NCBI RefSeq assembly: GCF_027214025.1
Contig: NZ_JAPWHB010000010.1
Location: 1-64,000 of the forward strand
Source: Parahoeflea alexandrii
GTDB lineage: Bacteria > Pseudomonadota > Alphaproteobacteria > Rhizobiales > Rhizobiaceae
Length of the DNA: 64,000 nucleotides
Direction of reading: 5' to 3'
Part shown: one piece after another, positions 35,622 through 45,328 of the stretch
How positions within the stretch are numbered: position 1 is the stretch's first letter
Layout: every line of letters starts with the position of its first letter
Position numbers and translations under genes: made by a program
The notes under the pieces: model-generated
Databases searched by the model: none
What the model was told of the DNA's origin: nothing
Seen by the model: the letters and a program-made list of their open reading frames with translations, nothing else

Positions 35622-36296
35622 TCACAACTGCGCTGTCCAGTCAAAATCCTTGAGGTAAAGGCCAATAGGGTTCAGCCGAATGACCGCCTCGTCCTGTGGC
35701 GGGGTCAATGCCACGGTGGCGACGCCACGGAACCGCCTGGTAGTGATCTCCTTGCCCTTGCGGTCCCGCTCATATTCCGTCCAATCGATCTGGTAGCTCT
35801 GGTTGGAAAGCGGCACGATGTTGGTGACCTCGATGGCAACCGTCTTCGATCTTGCCCTGTCAAAGGGCGAGTTGTTGCGGAACCAGGCATTCACCTTCTC
35901 GGTCGCCGGGTCCGATGATCTCAGCAGCGCATAGGTTCGGTCGATGTATTGCTTCTGCACTATCGCGTCGGGTGTGACGGAGCGAAAGTTCGATACGAAA
36001 CTTCCAAGCGTCGCACGCACCACCCTGGCGTCGGCATATTCGATCTGCTGCGGAAACCCGATGGTCGCGGCGGTCCCGAGCTTGTCGACTTCCACGATGT
36101 AGGGAACGAGCTTGACCTGAGTGCTCTGGTAAAGCGCGTAGGAGAACCCGATCACCGCCATGAGCATGCCGGTGATACCGACGATCCGCCACGCAGCCGC
36201 CGCCTTCACATAGGAGCCGTAACGCTCGTTCCATTCCTGACGCGCGGCGAGATAGGGGTTTTCGGGGGGATGTGTTTTGGCCATGGTCTCTGTCAC
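35622..36296 (-). CDS. trbF: mating-pore protein TrbF (VirB8 family)
   Basis: The 224-residue protein has a cytoplasmic head ([18 protein letters not shown]), one membrane helix ([20 protein letters not shown], near 36-55) and a periplasmic NTF2-like VirB8 domain. VirB8-type proteins are inner-membrane assembly factors. The GTG start overlaps the trbL stop (GTGA); ATG 36284, four codons later, is also possible. Confidence 0.93.
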   Translation of the reverse strand: MTETMAKTHPPENPYLAARQEWNERYGSYVKAAAAWRIVGITGMLMAVIGFSYALYQSTQVKLVPYIVEVDKLGTAATIGFPQQIEYADARVVRATLGSFVSNFRSVTPDAIVQKQYIDRTYALLRSSDPATEKVNAWFRNNSPFDRARSKTVAIEVTNIVPLSNQSYQIDWTEYERDRKGKEITTRRFRGVATVALTPPQDEAVIRLNPIGLYLKDFDWTAQL

Positions 36297-37456
36297 GCTT
36301 TCTCGTCACGGTTTGGGCGTGGGCCAGGACGACCCTGACCTTGATCGAGCTTGGCGTTGGCAAGACCAAGCGTAGAAGCGCCCCATGTGCCGGGCACCCC
36401 GATCGCCTTGTCACGCGAAGCAGATGCAACGGCACCTCCGGCCGCGCCGACACCGCTTGCCATGCCCTTGAGTGCGGCCGCACCGAACGAGCTGCCTCCG
36501 GCGCGGGCATTGGAATAGGCCGCGGCCCCTGCCCTCGCCCCGCCCGTGGCGAGGGCAGCACCTCCGGCAGCAAAGCTAGCGGCCTGCCCGCCATGGCGTA
36601 TGGCTTCCATGCCGCCCGTTACGGAAACGCCCTGCACCATCCCCTGCACAATGTTCGGCACGTACATGGCGATGACAAACACCACGACGGAGATGCCGGC
36701 GATCGCCAGTGTGGAGAGGAACTCGTCGCTGTTTGACGGCGTATTGGCGAGGCCGATCAGAACTTCCGAGCCGATCCTCGCGATCATCACCAGCGCCATC
36801 AGTTTCATGCCAACGGAGAAAGCATAGACGAGATAGCGGACCGAAAAATCTTTCGTGTAGCTCGAGCCGCCGAGCCCGAGCATGATCATGCCGGCGAGTA
36901 ACCCGACATACATTTCCGCCATGACGGCGACGAAGATCGCCGCGACCAGGCTGAATGCGATCACCACGACCACCATTGCGAAGACAGCGGCGATCGCCAG
37001 CGCATTATCCTCGAACAGGCCGAACTGGGCCTTGGCTGACATGGCGCTTGCCACCTGCAGACCGGCATTGAAGACATTGGCGGGCGATGCCGAGCCGCCG
37101 CCGGCGCCGATCTGATACAGGCTGTCGACCCCGGCCTTTGCGAAGTCCGGACCTTGCTCCAGAATGAAAACAAAGAGCCCGATGAACATGATGCGGCGGA
37201 CAAGCTCTGCGAACCATGTGTCGAGCGAGGCGGCGGCGATCGCCAACCAGACGGCGGCAATCCCGACCTCGATTCCGGCGAGAATCCAGAACAGCGACCG
37301 CGCCGCGTTCAGGATTGTGCTCTGCCATCCCTGGGCAGCACTTGCGATTTCGTTCTCAAGATCGGTCAGCAACGCGCCTTCCTGAGCAAACGCGGGCCCT
37401 GCAAACAGGGCGAGCGCGAGCGCAGCGGTAAAGAAGACCTTAGTTTTCCGCCTCAT
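36293..37456 (-). CDS. trbL: mating-pore membrane protein TrbL (VirB6 family)
   Basis: From ATG 37456 the 387-residue protein has a signal-like start ([20 protein letters not shown]), then five to six membrane helices between about 55 and 270, and a long Gly/Ala-rich cytoplasmic tail. This is the layout of TrbL/VirB6, the polytopic inner-membrane channel part. The frame is open further upstream but only through trbK. It overlaps trbK by 17 bases. Confidence 0.92.
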   Translation of the reverse strand: MRRKTKVFFTAALALALFAGPAFAQEGALLTDLENEIASAAQGWQSTILNAARSLFWILAGIEVGIAAVWLAIAAASLDTWFAELVRRIMFIGLFVFILEQGPDFAKAGVDSLYQIGAGGGSASPANVFNAGLQVASAMSAKAQFGLFEDNALAIAAVFAMVVVVIAFSLVAAIFVAVMAEMYVGLLAGMIMLGLGGSSYTKDFSVRYLVYAFSVGMKLMALVMIARIGSEVLIGLANTPSNSDEFLSTLAIAGISVVVFVIAMYVPNIVQGMVQGVSVTGGMEAIRHGGQAASFAAGGAALATGGARAGAAAYSNARAGGSSFGAAALKGMASGVGAAGGAVASASRDKAIGVPGTWGASTLGLANAKLDQGQGRPGPRPNRDEKA

Positions 37457-37643
37457 CGCCCTCACCTGTCTTCCAGCGCGGACGCATCTCCTGCCCGCCC
37501 GTCGTGTCGAATTTCTGTGGCGCCGGCGCTGATGTGCTGACGTGCGAAGTGGGGTCTGAGGGCAGAACGATCTGCCAAACGAGGATTCCGCTGATTCCGA
37601 TGACGCTGAGGACGATGGCAATGAAAATGATGGACCTGTTCAC
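37440..37643 (-). CDS. trbK: TrbK-position entry-exclusion protein
   Basis: The 67-residue protein has one N-terminal membrane helix (SIIFIAIVLSVIGISGILVW) and a polar tail ending in [12 protein letters not shown]. It occupies the trbK place between trbJ and trbL. TrbK blocks entry of a second copy of the same plasmid. Unlike RP4 TrbK it has no lipobox cysteine, so it should be anchored by its helix. The GTG start overlaps the trbJ stop. Confidence 0.75.
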   Translation of the reverse strand: MNRSIIFIAIVLSVIGISGILVWQIVLPSDPTSHVSTSAPAPQKFDTTGGQEMRPRWKTGEGDEAEN

Positions 37644-38440
37644 CAGCGCGGCTCCATTTCCTGCCCGTCCGAGGTGGAGGGCGTGGTCGACTTGAAGAAT
37701 TCCTCGCGACGGTTCTGGGCGAGATCTTTGGCCGCTTGTTCGGACTGATACCAGGTGCCCATCATCGTCACTTGCTGGGAGACGAGGCCCCGCAGCTTCT
37801 GGGCCTGGGCGACCTGCTGGGCCGCAATCTGATGGCCAAGTTGAAGCGCTTGCATCTGACCGACCGCGCTTTGCGACATCGACCGCAACTGGCTCATCGT
37901 TGATTCCTCGGAGCTGAACTGGTCCGCGGTCAGTCCGGCAGCCTTGAGCGTTGCGGCAATCGTGTCGCGATTGGTGTCCGACCAGGCCTGATAATTTGCG
38001 GAAAACGTCTCGCCGCTGGCGAGACCCGACTTGAAATCAGCAAAACTTTGGAAACGCTGCCGAAGCATATCGTCAGCATTGCCCATTGAAAAAGCGATTC
38101 CCTGCCCCTGATTGACGAGGTTGCGAAGCCTGTTGAGATCGCTTTCCACCTGACCCCAGACCTGGTTCGGAAGGGTCAGCGTGTTCTGGAGCATGTTTTC
38201 GTAGATCTTCAGCTGGTTCTGGATCTGCTCCGCCAACTGCGTGATCTGCGTCATCTGATTGCCGATCTGCTCGGTCGACTGCCCGACGAGACTGACAAGC
38301 TCGGTATTGTTCAGGATCTGCGTCCATTCGGTCGCCCCGCCCGTCACGGTGCCGGCATCGGCATGAACGACCGGCAACCACGCGGCCGCCGTCAGCGCAG
38401 CGACTGCAATTCTAGTTGATCGAGAGAACGTGTTTCGCAT
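37640..38440 (-). CDS. trbJ: mating-pore protein TrbJ (VirB5 family)
   Basis: Read from ATG 38440, the 266-residue protein has a signal peptide (TRIAVAALTAAAWLPVVHAD) and a long helical body rich in Gln (IGNQMTQITQLAEQIQNQLK), typical of TrbJ/VirB5 minor pilus-tip proteins. The frame is open to 38566, but that part overlaps trbE and is not protein-like. It overlaps trbE by 29 bases. Confidence 0.9.
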   Translation of the reverse strand: MRNTFSRSTRIAVAALTAAAWLPVVHADAGTVTGGATEWTQILNNTELVSLVGQSTEQIGNQMTQITQLAEQIQNQLKIYENMLQNTLTLPNQVWGQVESDLNRLRNLVNQGQGIAFSMGNADDMLRQRFQSFADFKSGLASGETFSANYQAWSDTNRDTIAATLKAAGLTADQFSSEESTMSQLRSMSQSAVGQMQALQLGHQIAAQQVAQAQKLRGLVSQQVTMMGTWYQSEQAAKDLAQNRREEFFKSTTPSTSDGQEMEPRW

Positions 38441-40856
38441 TGTCCACTCCCCTTGTCCGCAACCAGTGCATGGGCCAGTCCGGTCCATGCTGTTGGCTGA
38501 GTTCATTGATGTGCTTGAGATCTTGCCTGCCCGACGCGCCGACAAAGGCGAGCGCGACGGGTCCAAGTGTCATGTCGAACAGACGCCGCCCTTCTGGAGA
38601 CGCGACGTAGTATTCCCGCTTCGGAATGGCGGTTGCGACGATCTCGATCTGCCGCTCGTTGAAACCGATCCGTTCGTAGAATTCGCGGGTTCCGGATTCA
38701 CGCGCGGCGCCATTCGGCAGGCATATCTTGGTCGGGCAACTTTCCTTGAGCACGTCGATAATACCGGACTGCTCGGCATCCGAGATCGACTGTGTGGCGA
38801 GAACAACGGCGCAGTTGGCCTTTCGCAGGACCTTGAGCCATTCCCTGATCTTGTCACGGAACGTTGCGTGACCGAGCATCAGCCAGGCCTCGTCGAGGAT
38901 TATCAGGCTTGGGTTTCCGGTCAGGCGCTTCTCGATCCTGCGGAAGAGATAGAGAAGGACGGGGACGAGATTGCGCTCGCCCATATTCATGAGTTCCTCG
39001 ACCTCGAAGGTCTGGAACATCCCAAGCGTCAACCCGTCTTGCTCGGCATCGAGGAGCTGTCCCATCGGACCGTCGACCGTGTAATGGTGAAGCGCGGTCT
39101 TGATCTCGCGCATTTGAACGCCACTCACGAAGTCCGAGAGCGATCTGCCGCGCGCCTCGGCCATCAGGGCGATCTGACGGGCGATCGCGTTGCGGTGGTC
39201 GGGTGTGATGCTCACTCCCTGCATGGAAACAAGCGTTTCGACCCATTCGGCCGCCCATGCCCGGTCCCCGTCGGTTGAAAGCTCGGCCAGCGGACAGAAT
39301 GCGAGCGCACCCTCCCCTGCCCCGATCTGATAGTGATCGCCGCCGGCGGCCTTGGTCAGCGGGTAGAGCGACTTGCCTTTATCAAAGGCGAAGATTTGCG
39401 CCGCTTCGTACCGGCGGAACTGTGCCGCGATCAGCGCCAGCAAGGTCGACTTTCCCGAACCCGTCGGCCCGAAGATCAGCGTATGGCCGACATCTTCGAC
39501 ATGCAGGTTCAACCGGAAGGGAGAAGAGCCGCTGGCGACTTGCATCAGCGGCGGGGCATTGGGAGGATAGAACGGGCATGGGGCGGTCGCACTGCCTGCC
39601 CATACGGAATTGATCGGAATGAGGTCGGCGAGATTGCTTGTATTGATGAGCGGCTCGCGGACATTGGCATAGGTATTGCCGGGCAGGCTGCCGAGATAGG
39701 CCTCGGTGGCATTGAGCGTCTCGATACGGGCGCCGAAGCCTTCTGCCTGGATCAGCCGTCGGACAGCCTCCGCCTGATCGCGCAGACGAGCTTCGTCGGT
39801 GTCGAACATGACGATGACCGGCGTGTAATAGCCATAGGCGACAAGCTGCGACGAGGCAGCTGCAATTGCATCCTCGGTTTCGGCCACCATCGTCATGGCG
39901 TCCTGGTCGACCGATCGGCTCTGGGTCTGGAAAAGCTGGTCGAAGAATGGTCGGACTTTCTGCTGCCATTTCTTGCGCGTGCGCTCCAGTTTTTGCTTCG
40001 CTTCCTGATCGTCGAGAAACATGAACCGGCTCGACCAGCGATAGGTGAGCGGCATCAGGTCGAGCGAATTGAGGATCCCCGGCCAGCTCTCGGCCGGGAA
40101 GCCGTCAATGCCAACGACTGCCAGATAGGTGCCATCGACCATCGGCGAAAGTCCGTGGTGGAACTCAGCTGTGACCAGCCAGTCAAGATACATTGGGATC
40201 GCCGGCAGACGGACGGGGTAGTTCTCCCCGATGACGCAGAAGCGGATGAACTGAAAGAGCTCGTCATAGCGCGCCTCGCTTCCTGTCTCTGGATTGGCAA
40301 CCGTGCGTGTCACCATGCGTCGGATCGAAAGCACGTTGCCGAGATACTGTTCGACCTCGCGGATCGAGGTCTGGAACGAATTGAGGACGCGGTTCGCATA
40401 GGTCTCCGATCGGCTTGCCTCGTCGGAATAGACGTATCGGGCCATGGCCGACCGGCGCGGTTCCGGTGGTCTATAGGTCAGAACAAGGGCGTGCTGGCTC
40501 TCGTAGTGGCCGCGCTCTGCCTCGAAATGTGCGCGACGCTCTTCGTCGATCGCCCGTGTGACTGGATCTGGGAAGTGGCCGGCTTCTCGCGCCGGATAGG
40601 CCGTCGTCGGAACGCGGACCGCCTCGACCTGAATCATCCAGCCGGTCCCGAGCCGCGAAAGGATGGCATTGATCTGGCGCGACACCTCGTTGCGCTCCAC
40701 ATTGGTCGAGCTCTCCGAATCCGGTCCCGCGAAATACCAGCCAGCCATCAGCGAGCCGTCCTTCAACAGAATGATCCCGTCGGCGACCAGGCCTGCATAG
40801 GGCAACAGGTCGGAAAACGACGGTTTTGAGTTTCGGAATTGATTGAGCGCCACCAT
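38412..40856 (-). CDS. trbE: mating-pore ATPase TrbE (VirB4 family)
   Basis: The 814-residue ATPase powers pilus assembly and DNA transfer at the inner face of the membrane. It has the CagE/TrbE/VirB4 N-terminal domain and a C-terminal ATPase with Walker A FGPTGSGKST (near 446-455) and Walker B PSLIILDEAWLML (near 644). Length is normal and there is no break. It follows trbD by six bases in the leftward operon. Confidence 0.95.
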   Translation of the reverse strand: MVALNQFRNSKPSFSDLLPYAGLVADGIILLKDGSLMAGWYFAGPDSESSTNVERNEVSRQINAILSRLGTGWMIQVEAVRVPTTAYPAREAGHFPDPVTRAIDEERRAHFEAERGHYESQHALVLTYRPPEPRRSAMARYVYSDEASRSETYANRVLNSFQTSIREVEQYLGNVLSIRRMVTRTVANPETGSEARYDELFQFIRFCVIGENYPVRLPAIPMYLDWLVTAEFHHGLSPMVDGTYLAVVGIDGFPAESWPGILNSLDLMPLTYRWSSRFMFLDDQEAKQKLERTRKKWQQKVRPFFDQLFQTQSRSVDQDAMTMVAETEDAIAAASSQLVAYGYYTPVIVMFDTDEARLRDQAEAVRRLIQAEGFGARIETLNATEAYLGSLPGNTYANVREPLINTSNLADLIPINSVWAGSATAPCPFYPPNAPPLMQVASGSSPFRLNLHVEDVGHTLIFGPTGSGKSTLLALIAAQFRRYEAAQIFAFDKGKSLYPLTKAAGGDHYQIGAGEGALAFCPLAELSTDGDRAWAAEWVETLVSMQGVSITPDHRNAIARQIALMAEARGRSLSDFVSGVQMREIKTALHHYTVDGPMGQLLDAEQDGLTLGMFQTFEVEELMNMGERNLVPVLLYLFRRIEKRLTGNPSLIILDEAWLMLGHATFRDKIREWLKVLRKANCAVVLATQSISDAEQSGIIDVLKESCPTKICLPNGAARESGTREFYERIGFNERQIEIVATAIPKREYYVASPEGRRLFDMTLGPVALAFVGASGRQDLKHINELSQQHGPDWPMHWLRTRGVDNAKHVLSIN

Positions 40857-40862
40857 GGGAGG

Positions 40863-41162
40863 TCAGTACCTCCGCCATGGCGATGACGTAGGCCGATAAG
40901 TCGGTCGATAGCCGATGTGGCGCAGATAGACCTGCCGCATCATCGGATCGGCCTTGGACATGATACGAAGGACACCGACCACGGCGATCCAGATAGCAAT
41001 GCCGAGCAACACAGAGAACCAGGTCAGCACCACGAAGATGAGAATGACCGTGGCAAGCCCGGTCAGAAGCACGAGTTCGCGGTCGGCGCCCATCAGATGG
41101 TTCGGCCGCGACAATGCGCGATGGATGGGCGAGCGGAAAAGGGGTGCGCCGGCTTCAGCCAT
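40863..41162 (-). CDS. trbD: mating-pore protein TrbD (VirB3 family)
   Basis: From ATG 41162 the product has 99 residues, the usual TrbD length, beginning [20 protein letters not shown] and containing two adjacent membrane helices ([20 protein letters not shown] and the following stretch to about 70). VirB3-like proteins work with the VirB4 ATPase. It overlaps trbC by eight bases. A longer frame upstream lies inside trbC. Confidence 0.92.
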   Translation of the reverse strand: MAEAGAPLFRSPIHRALSRPNHLMGADRELVLLTGLATVILIFVVLTWFSVLLGIAIWIAVVGVLRIMSKADPMMRQVYLRHIGYRPTYRPTSSPWRRY

Positions 41163-41529
41163 CAGTTCCCTCCCCTCGCCCGCCCGGGGCTGCCTGATCT
41201 GGGAGGCCGATCGATGCACCCGATGCGCCGAACAGTCCGACGATCTGGGTCGCGCCAAGCAGGATACCGGCGACAAGGACGACATACATCAGCCGCCGCG
41301 CGAAATCGTTGAGTTCGCCGCCGAAGATCAGCATGCCGCCGGCGACTGCGACAGCGGCGAGCGCGATGAAGCCGGCAACCGGGCCGGTAATCGATTCCTG
41401 GATCTGCTGGAGCGGCCCCTCCCATGGCAGACCGCCGCCAGAACTTGCGAGAGCTGGAGAAGCGACTGCAATGCAAAGCACGGCAACTATGGCTCCCATA
41501 GAGGCGTTTCGGCGGAAATTATGCGGCAT
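41155..41529 (-). CDS. trbC: pilin TrbC (VirB2 family)
   Basis: The 124-residue prepilin has a long signal ([17 protein letters not shown], cleavage near [10 protein letters not shown]) and two hydrophobic helices ([19 protein letters not shown] and [20 protein letters not shown]), as in VirB2/TrbC pilins. Related pilins are cyclised by the TraF peptidase, encoded at 13.9 kb. It overlaps trbB by 11 bases. Confidence 0.92.
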   Translation of the reverse strand: MPHNFRRNASMGAIVAVLCIAVASPALASSGGGLPWEGPLQQIQESITGPVAGFIALAAVAVAGGMLIFGGELNDFARRLMYVVLVAGILLGATQIVGLFGASGASIGLPDQAAPGGRGEGTDG

Positions 41530-42490
41530 GGCTGTCCTCGTCGATCTGGGAATTGTGATCTGTTTCGTAAGTCGCCCCGTCGAAACCGTTGACGCGCATC
41601 ACGTCGCGCACACGCCGGCCGGTCGCCGTTCGTTCGATGGAGACGACGAGATCAACAGCTTCGCCGATCACTTCCCTCATCGGCTGCTGGCTAACCTCGG
41701 CGGTCAGCTGCTCGAGGCGCCGCAGCGCGGAATGCGCGGTGTTGGCGTGTATGGTGGTGATCCCGCCCGGGTGGCCTGTGTTCCATGCCTTGAGAAGGGT
41801 CAACGCGGCGCCGTCCCGGACTTCGCCGACTATGATGCGGTCGGGGCGCAAACGCATCGTGCTTTTTAGAAGCCGCGCCATGTCGGTACTGTCGGTTGTG
41901 TGCAGGCAAACTGCGTTCTCGGCCGCGCATTGGATCTCGGCCGTGTCTTCCAGAATGAGCAACCGATGCGATGGAGCAGACTGGACGATTTCGGCGATGA
42001 CTGCGTTGGCCAATGTCGTCTTGCCCGATCCCGTTCCGCCGGAGACGACAACGTTCAGCCGTTCCCGAATGGCGCGTCGAATGAGGCTGGCCTGAAGCCC
42101 GGTCATCACGCCGCTGCTGACATAGTCCGCAAGCGGGATCAGACGGGATGCGCGCCGGCGGATGGTGAAGCTGGGCGCGTTCACTACCGGGGGAAGTAGT
42201 CCCTCGAACCGATGCCCGCCGATCGGCAGTTCACCTGAAATAATAGGCCGTTCGTCATCCGCCTCTGTCTGCAGGGCGTGTGCAACGCTGCCGATGATGA
42301 TCTCGGCCGCGCCCACCTGCAGCTCGCCAATCCTTGCCATCCCCTCTCCGAGCCGCTCGACAAACAGCCGTCCGTTCGGGTTGAGCATGATTTCAACGAC
42401 ATCGTCGTCCTCAAGTGCCGCGCAGATCACATCACCCAACGCTTCACGTAGTTTGCGGACCAACCGGGAATGGGAGGCACTCCTGCTCAT
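41519..42490 (-). CDS. trbB: mating-pore ATPase TrbB (VirB11 family)
   Basis: The 323-residue hexameric traffic ATPase shows Walker [10 protein letters not shown] (near 151-159), the Asp box [11 protein letters not shown], Walker [21 protein letters not shown] and the His box [11 protein letters not shown]. It energises pilus biogenesis and substrate transfer. It is the first gene of the leftward trb operon and is divergent from repA; the intergenic region carries two tra-box-like palindromes. Unlike in Ti plasmids, traI does not precede it. Confidence 0.95.
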   Translation of the reverse strand: MSRSASHSRLVRKLREALGDVICAALEDDDVVEIMLNPNGRLFVERLGEGMARIGELQVGAAEIIIGSVAHALQTEADDERPIISGELPIGGHRFEGLLPPVVNAPSFTIRRRASRLIPLADYVSSGVMTGLQASLIRRAIRERLNVVVSGGTGSGKTTLANAVIAEIVQSAPSHRLLILEDTAEIQCAAENAVCLHTTDSTDMARLLKSTMRLRPDRIIVGEVRDGAALTLLKAWNTGHPGGITTIHANTAHSALRRLEQLTAEVSQQPMREVIGEAVDLVVSIERTATGRRVRDVMRVNGFDGATYETDHNSQIDEDSHAA

Positions 42491-42611
42491 CGATCCTCTC
42501 CAATTGACGATCTTAGGTGCCGCTCGGCGCGGTCAGATTTTGTTTGCATCGCATCCACCGTTGCTACTTGCGGGTGAGTTGCGGTTTTGATCGAATGAGA
42601 GGAACCGGTCA

Positions 42612-42631
42612 CCCCGGCAGATCTGCCGGGG
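42612..42631. promoter_or_regulatory. tra-box-like palindrome upstream of trbB
   Basis: CCCCGGCAGATCTGCCGGGG is a perfect 20-base palindrome 122 bases before trbB. Its central ten bases, GCAGATCTGC, are identical to the centre of the Ti-plasmid tra box bound by TraR. Arms match the palindrome beside oriT. Confidence 0.75.
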
Positions 42632-42679
42632 TGGTTAGATGAGTGTTCGCGCGGTATCCGCTGAGCGGGGCTTGAGTTC

Positions 42680-42697
42680 GACTCAGATCACTGAGTC
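42680..42697. promoter_or_regulatory. second palindrome class in the trbB-repA gap
   Basis: GACTCAG-ATCA-CTGAGTC is a perfect 7-4-7 palindrome. It has the same size and a similar centre (CAGATC) to the flanking tra-box-like sites but different arms, so another regulator, perhaps the second LuxR protein, may bind it. Confidence 0.5.
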
Positions 42698-42769
42698 GGG
42701 GTGATAATCGGCGGAATTGGGCTGGAACTTGCGCTCTACATAGTTTTCGAACGACGGCATGCGAAGTCG

Positions 42770-42789
42770 CCCCGGCAGATGTGCCGGGA
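42770..42789. promoter_or_regulatory. tra-box-like palindrome upstream of repA
   Basis: CCCCGGCAGATGTGCCGGGA matches the site at 42612-42631 in all but two positions; the inner 18 bases keep perfect arms. It lies about 210 bases before repA. In Ti plasmids tra boxes here link quorum sensing to copy number. Confidence 0.7.
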
Positions 42790-42947
42790 CAGCAAATATC
42801 CAAAAAGGCATTGGTGGCGTCAAATAAGTATTGGAAAACACTGGAAAAATTCTGCTTTTCCAGAGAATCTGGAGGCCGATGGTTTGGCTCGTGTTAAGAG
42901 ACCGTTAACCAAAAACCGCTTGCGCCGGAACCGGAATCGCCCATAGT

Positions 42948-42988
42948 AATAACGCTTTCCCGCATGTTGCTTGGGAAAAAGCGTTATT
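42948..42988. promoter_or_regulatory. large inverted repeat upstream of repA, probable RepA operator
   Basis: AATAACGCTTTCCC (42948-42961) and GGGAAAAAGCGTTATT (42973-42988) pair over 14 bases with a two-A bulge. The repeat ends 14 bases before ATG 43003 and encloses the alternative ATG 42964. RepA proteins of repABC plasmids repress their operon through an operator in this place. Confidence 0.65.
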
Positions 42989-43002
42989 TCGATGGAAGTG
43001 AG

Positions 43003-44211
43003 ATGTTGGTGTCAACAGTCGATGAGCAAAATGCGATGGATTTCGACGAGGAGATCATCCAGCAGGGTGAATTGATCTCCGATCGTCTGAATATGCTCCG
43101 TCTCGAGCAGTACCCGCCTGACGCGCAAAAGGGTCTGCGTTTGTTCTCGTTGGCCGAGGTTGCAGACTTCATTGGCGTTACCCAGAACCACGTGAAAAAA
43201 TTGCATTTGGATGGGAAAGGTCCTGTTCCAACGGTCTCATCGTCGGGGAGGCGCTCCTATACTGCAGAACAAATGCTGGAGTTGCGCGAGTATCTCGATA
43301 AGCACGGACGTAGCGGCGTGAAGGACTATGTCCCACGTCGACGTGAGGGTGACCATTTGCAGGTCATCTCTGTGGTCAATTTCAAGGGTGGATCTGGTAA
43401 GACTACCACCACAGCCCATCTGGCACAGTACCTGGCTCTTACGGGGCACCGTGTTCTTGCTATTGATCTCGATCCGCAAGCATCGCTCACTGCTCTTCAT
43501 GGCGTTCAACCCGAGCTCGATAAGAATCCTTCCCTTTTCGACGCTTTGCGATACGACAACGAACGCTGTTCGATTAAAGAAGTCATTCGTACTACCAATT
43601 TTCCCGGATTGGATATCGTCCCGGCGAACTTGGAGCTCCAAGAGTACGAATACGAAACGCCACTTGCCGCATCTGATCGGAGCTCACCTGAGGGTCGGCT
43701 TTTTTTCACGCGCATCTCCAATGCGCTAAAAGAGGTTGATGACCGCTATGATATCGTCGTTATCGATTGTCCGCCTCAATTGGGATATCTCACACTGACG
43801 GCACTTACGGCTTCGACGGGCGTTCTCATCACTGTGCATCCGCAAATGCTCGACATCATGAGCATGAGCCAATTCCTGCTTATGCTCGGGGGCATTCTGC
43901 AATCGATTAAAGGAGTTGGTGCCAAGGTTCGACTTGATTGGTTTAGATACCTCGTGACTCGCTACGAGGCGACAGACGGGCCCCAAGCTCAGATGGTGGG
44001 CTTCATGCAGGCAATGTTTGGTAAGAGAATGCTGAACAACCAGATGGTCAAGTCAACCGCAATCTCCGATGCGGGCATAACCAAGCAGACGGTCTATGAG
44101 GTCGAGCGAGCGCTGTTCGTTCGCTCGACCTATGACCGGGCCATTGAGTCCCTTAATGCAGTGAACGGAGAAATAACTTCTCTCATCCACTCGGCATGGA
44201 GGCGCAAATGA
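43003..44211 (+). CDS. repA: plasmid partition ATPase RepA (ParA family)
   Basis: From ATG 43003 the protein has 402 residues: an N-terminal helix-turn-helix region (LAEVADFIGVTQNHVKKLHL), then the ParA ATPase with the deviant Walker A KGGSGKTTTT and VIDCPPQLGYLTL. RepA segregates the plasmid with RepB and represses repABC. GGAAGTGAG precedes this start, whereas the upstream ATG 42964 lies in the loop of an inverted repeat and has no ribosome site. First gene of the replication operon. It is less GC-rich than its neighbours. Confidence 0.92.
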   Translation: MLVSTVDEQNAMDFDEEIIQQGELISDRLNMLRLEQYPPDAQKGLRLFSLAEVADFIGVTQNHVKKLHLDGKGPVPTVSSSGRRSYTAEQMLELREYLDKHGRSGVKDYVPRRREGDHLQVISVVNFKGGSGKTTTTAHLAQYLALTGHRVLAIDLDPQASLTALHGVQPELDKNPSLFDALRYDNERCSIKEVIRTTNFPGLDIVPANLELQEYEYETPLAASDRSSPEGRLFFTRISNALKEVDDRYDIVVIDCPPQLGYLTLTALTASTGVLITVHPQMLDIMSMSQFLLMLGGILQSIKGVGAKVRLDWFRYLVTRYEATDGPQAQMVGFMQAMFGKRMLNNQMVKSTAISDAGITKQTVYEVERALFVRSTYDRAIESLNAVNGEITSLIHSAWRRK

Positions 44212-44289
44212 AGGCCATTTTGACAGCCGTGCAGATTGCGAAAAAGCGGTTAGAGAACAATACGATATCTCCCATTTTAGGTGAATATC

Positions 44290-45285
44290 ATGGCTAGAAA
44301 GCACCTGCTTGCGAATATCGGAGATCGTCCCACAAAGCCCGTCGAGCATGACGGAGTGGCGGAATCGCGTGTGGAATATGCGCGCCGCGGTGCTTCACGA
44401 TCTATGATGCAGTCCCTTGACGATCTTGCTGAAAGCTCGATGCGCGTTCTGGAAGGCGACATTGTGGTATCGCTGGATCCAGATAAACTCGACCCCTCCC
44501 CTTATGCGGATAGAATTGGCGAGGACGAAGAAAAGGACGGTGAACTCCTACAGGCCATCAAAAATGCCGGACAGCTTTCTCCTGTTCTGGTTCGGCCACA
44601 TCCCCAGACAAGCGGCCGCTACATTGTAGTATTCGGCCACCGGCGAGTTAGGGTGGCCCGAAAGCTTGGGCAGGAAGTTCGAGCCGTCATCAAGCCCCTT
44701 GAAGATATTGCCCACGTCATCGCTCAGGGTCAGGAGAACTCAGCCAGGGACGATCTGAGCTTCATCGAGAAGGCGCTTTATGCACGGCGCTTGCTCGAGT
44801 CCGGAATCGACAAGGCTACCATCAAGATAGCTTTGACGATTGACGACACTTTGCTTTCTCGAATGCTCTCCGTCGCTGATGTCGTGCCAGAAGCCGTCCT
44901 CGAGGCGCTCGGCGCCGCGAAGGGTGTTGGCCGGGACCGTTGGGAAGAACTGAAGAAACTCGTTCAAATGCCGGCAAATGCTGAAACGGCGCTGGAGCTG
45001 GTTCAGAGTGAGGCTTTCGTTGAGGCAGAGGGGAGTCAACAATTCACGGTCCTTATCGATGGCCTCAAGTCTTCTCGAACAAAGAAGGCCAAGCCGAAGC
45101 AGGCGGCGGAAAAGGTGTGGAGTCTGTCCGAAGCTGCCGTCAAAGTGACGACAAAGGATAGCGGCCGGACCTTCACTCTTGCCTTGAAATCCAAGGATGC
45201 ATCTCAGTTTGGCGCGTTCCTCTCGGGACAATTAAAGCGCCTTTACGAAGAATTTCAGCAAAACAAAGAGGAGGGCGGTGAGTGA
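44290..45285 (+). CDS. repB: plasmid partition protein RepB (ParB family)
   Basis: The 331-residue protein begins MARKHLLANIGDRP, a typical RepB start, and has the ParB nuclease-like core (LLQAIKNAGQLSPVLVRPHP to GHRRVRVARKLG), then a helix-turn-helix region around DLSFIEKALYARRLLE. RepB binds parS sites and stimulates RepA. ATG 44290 with AGGTGA six bases upstream was preferred to GTG 44281. No GTTNNNNGCNNNNAAC parS element was seen nearby, so the centromere-like site may lie elsewhere or differ. Confidence 0.92.
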   Translation: MARKHLLANIGDRPTKPVEHDGVAESRVEYARRGASRSMMQSLDDLAESSMRVLEGDIVVSLDPDKLDPSPYADRIGEDEEKDGELLQAIKNAGQLSPVLVRPHPQTSGRYIVVFGHRRVRVARKLGQEVRAVIKPLEDIAHVIAQGQENSARDDLSFIEKALYARRLLESGIDKATIKIALTIDDTLLSRMLSVADVVPEAVLEALGAAKGVGRDRWEELKKLVQMPANAETALELVQSEAFVEAEGSQQFTVLIDGLKSSRTKKAKPKQAAEKVWSLSEAAVKVTTKDSGRTFTLALKSKDASQFGAFLSGQLKRLYEEFQQNKEEGGE

Positions 45286-45328
45286 ATCAACGGCCGTAAA
45301 CGGGCGGCCATGGCAGAAATTGGCAAAG

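Noticed and set aside
39333-40829. 498-codon open frame on the plus strand
   Set aside because: It mirrors trbE, whose Walker motifs and length are clear. High GC content produces long antisense frames in this genome.
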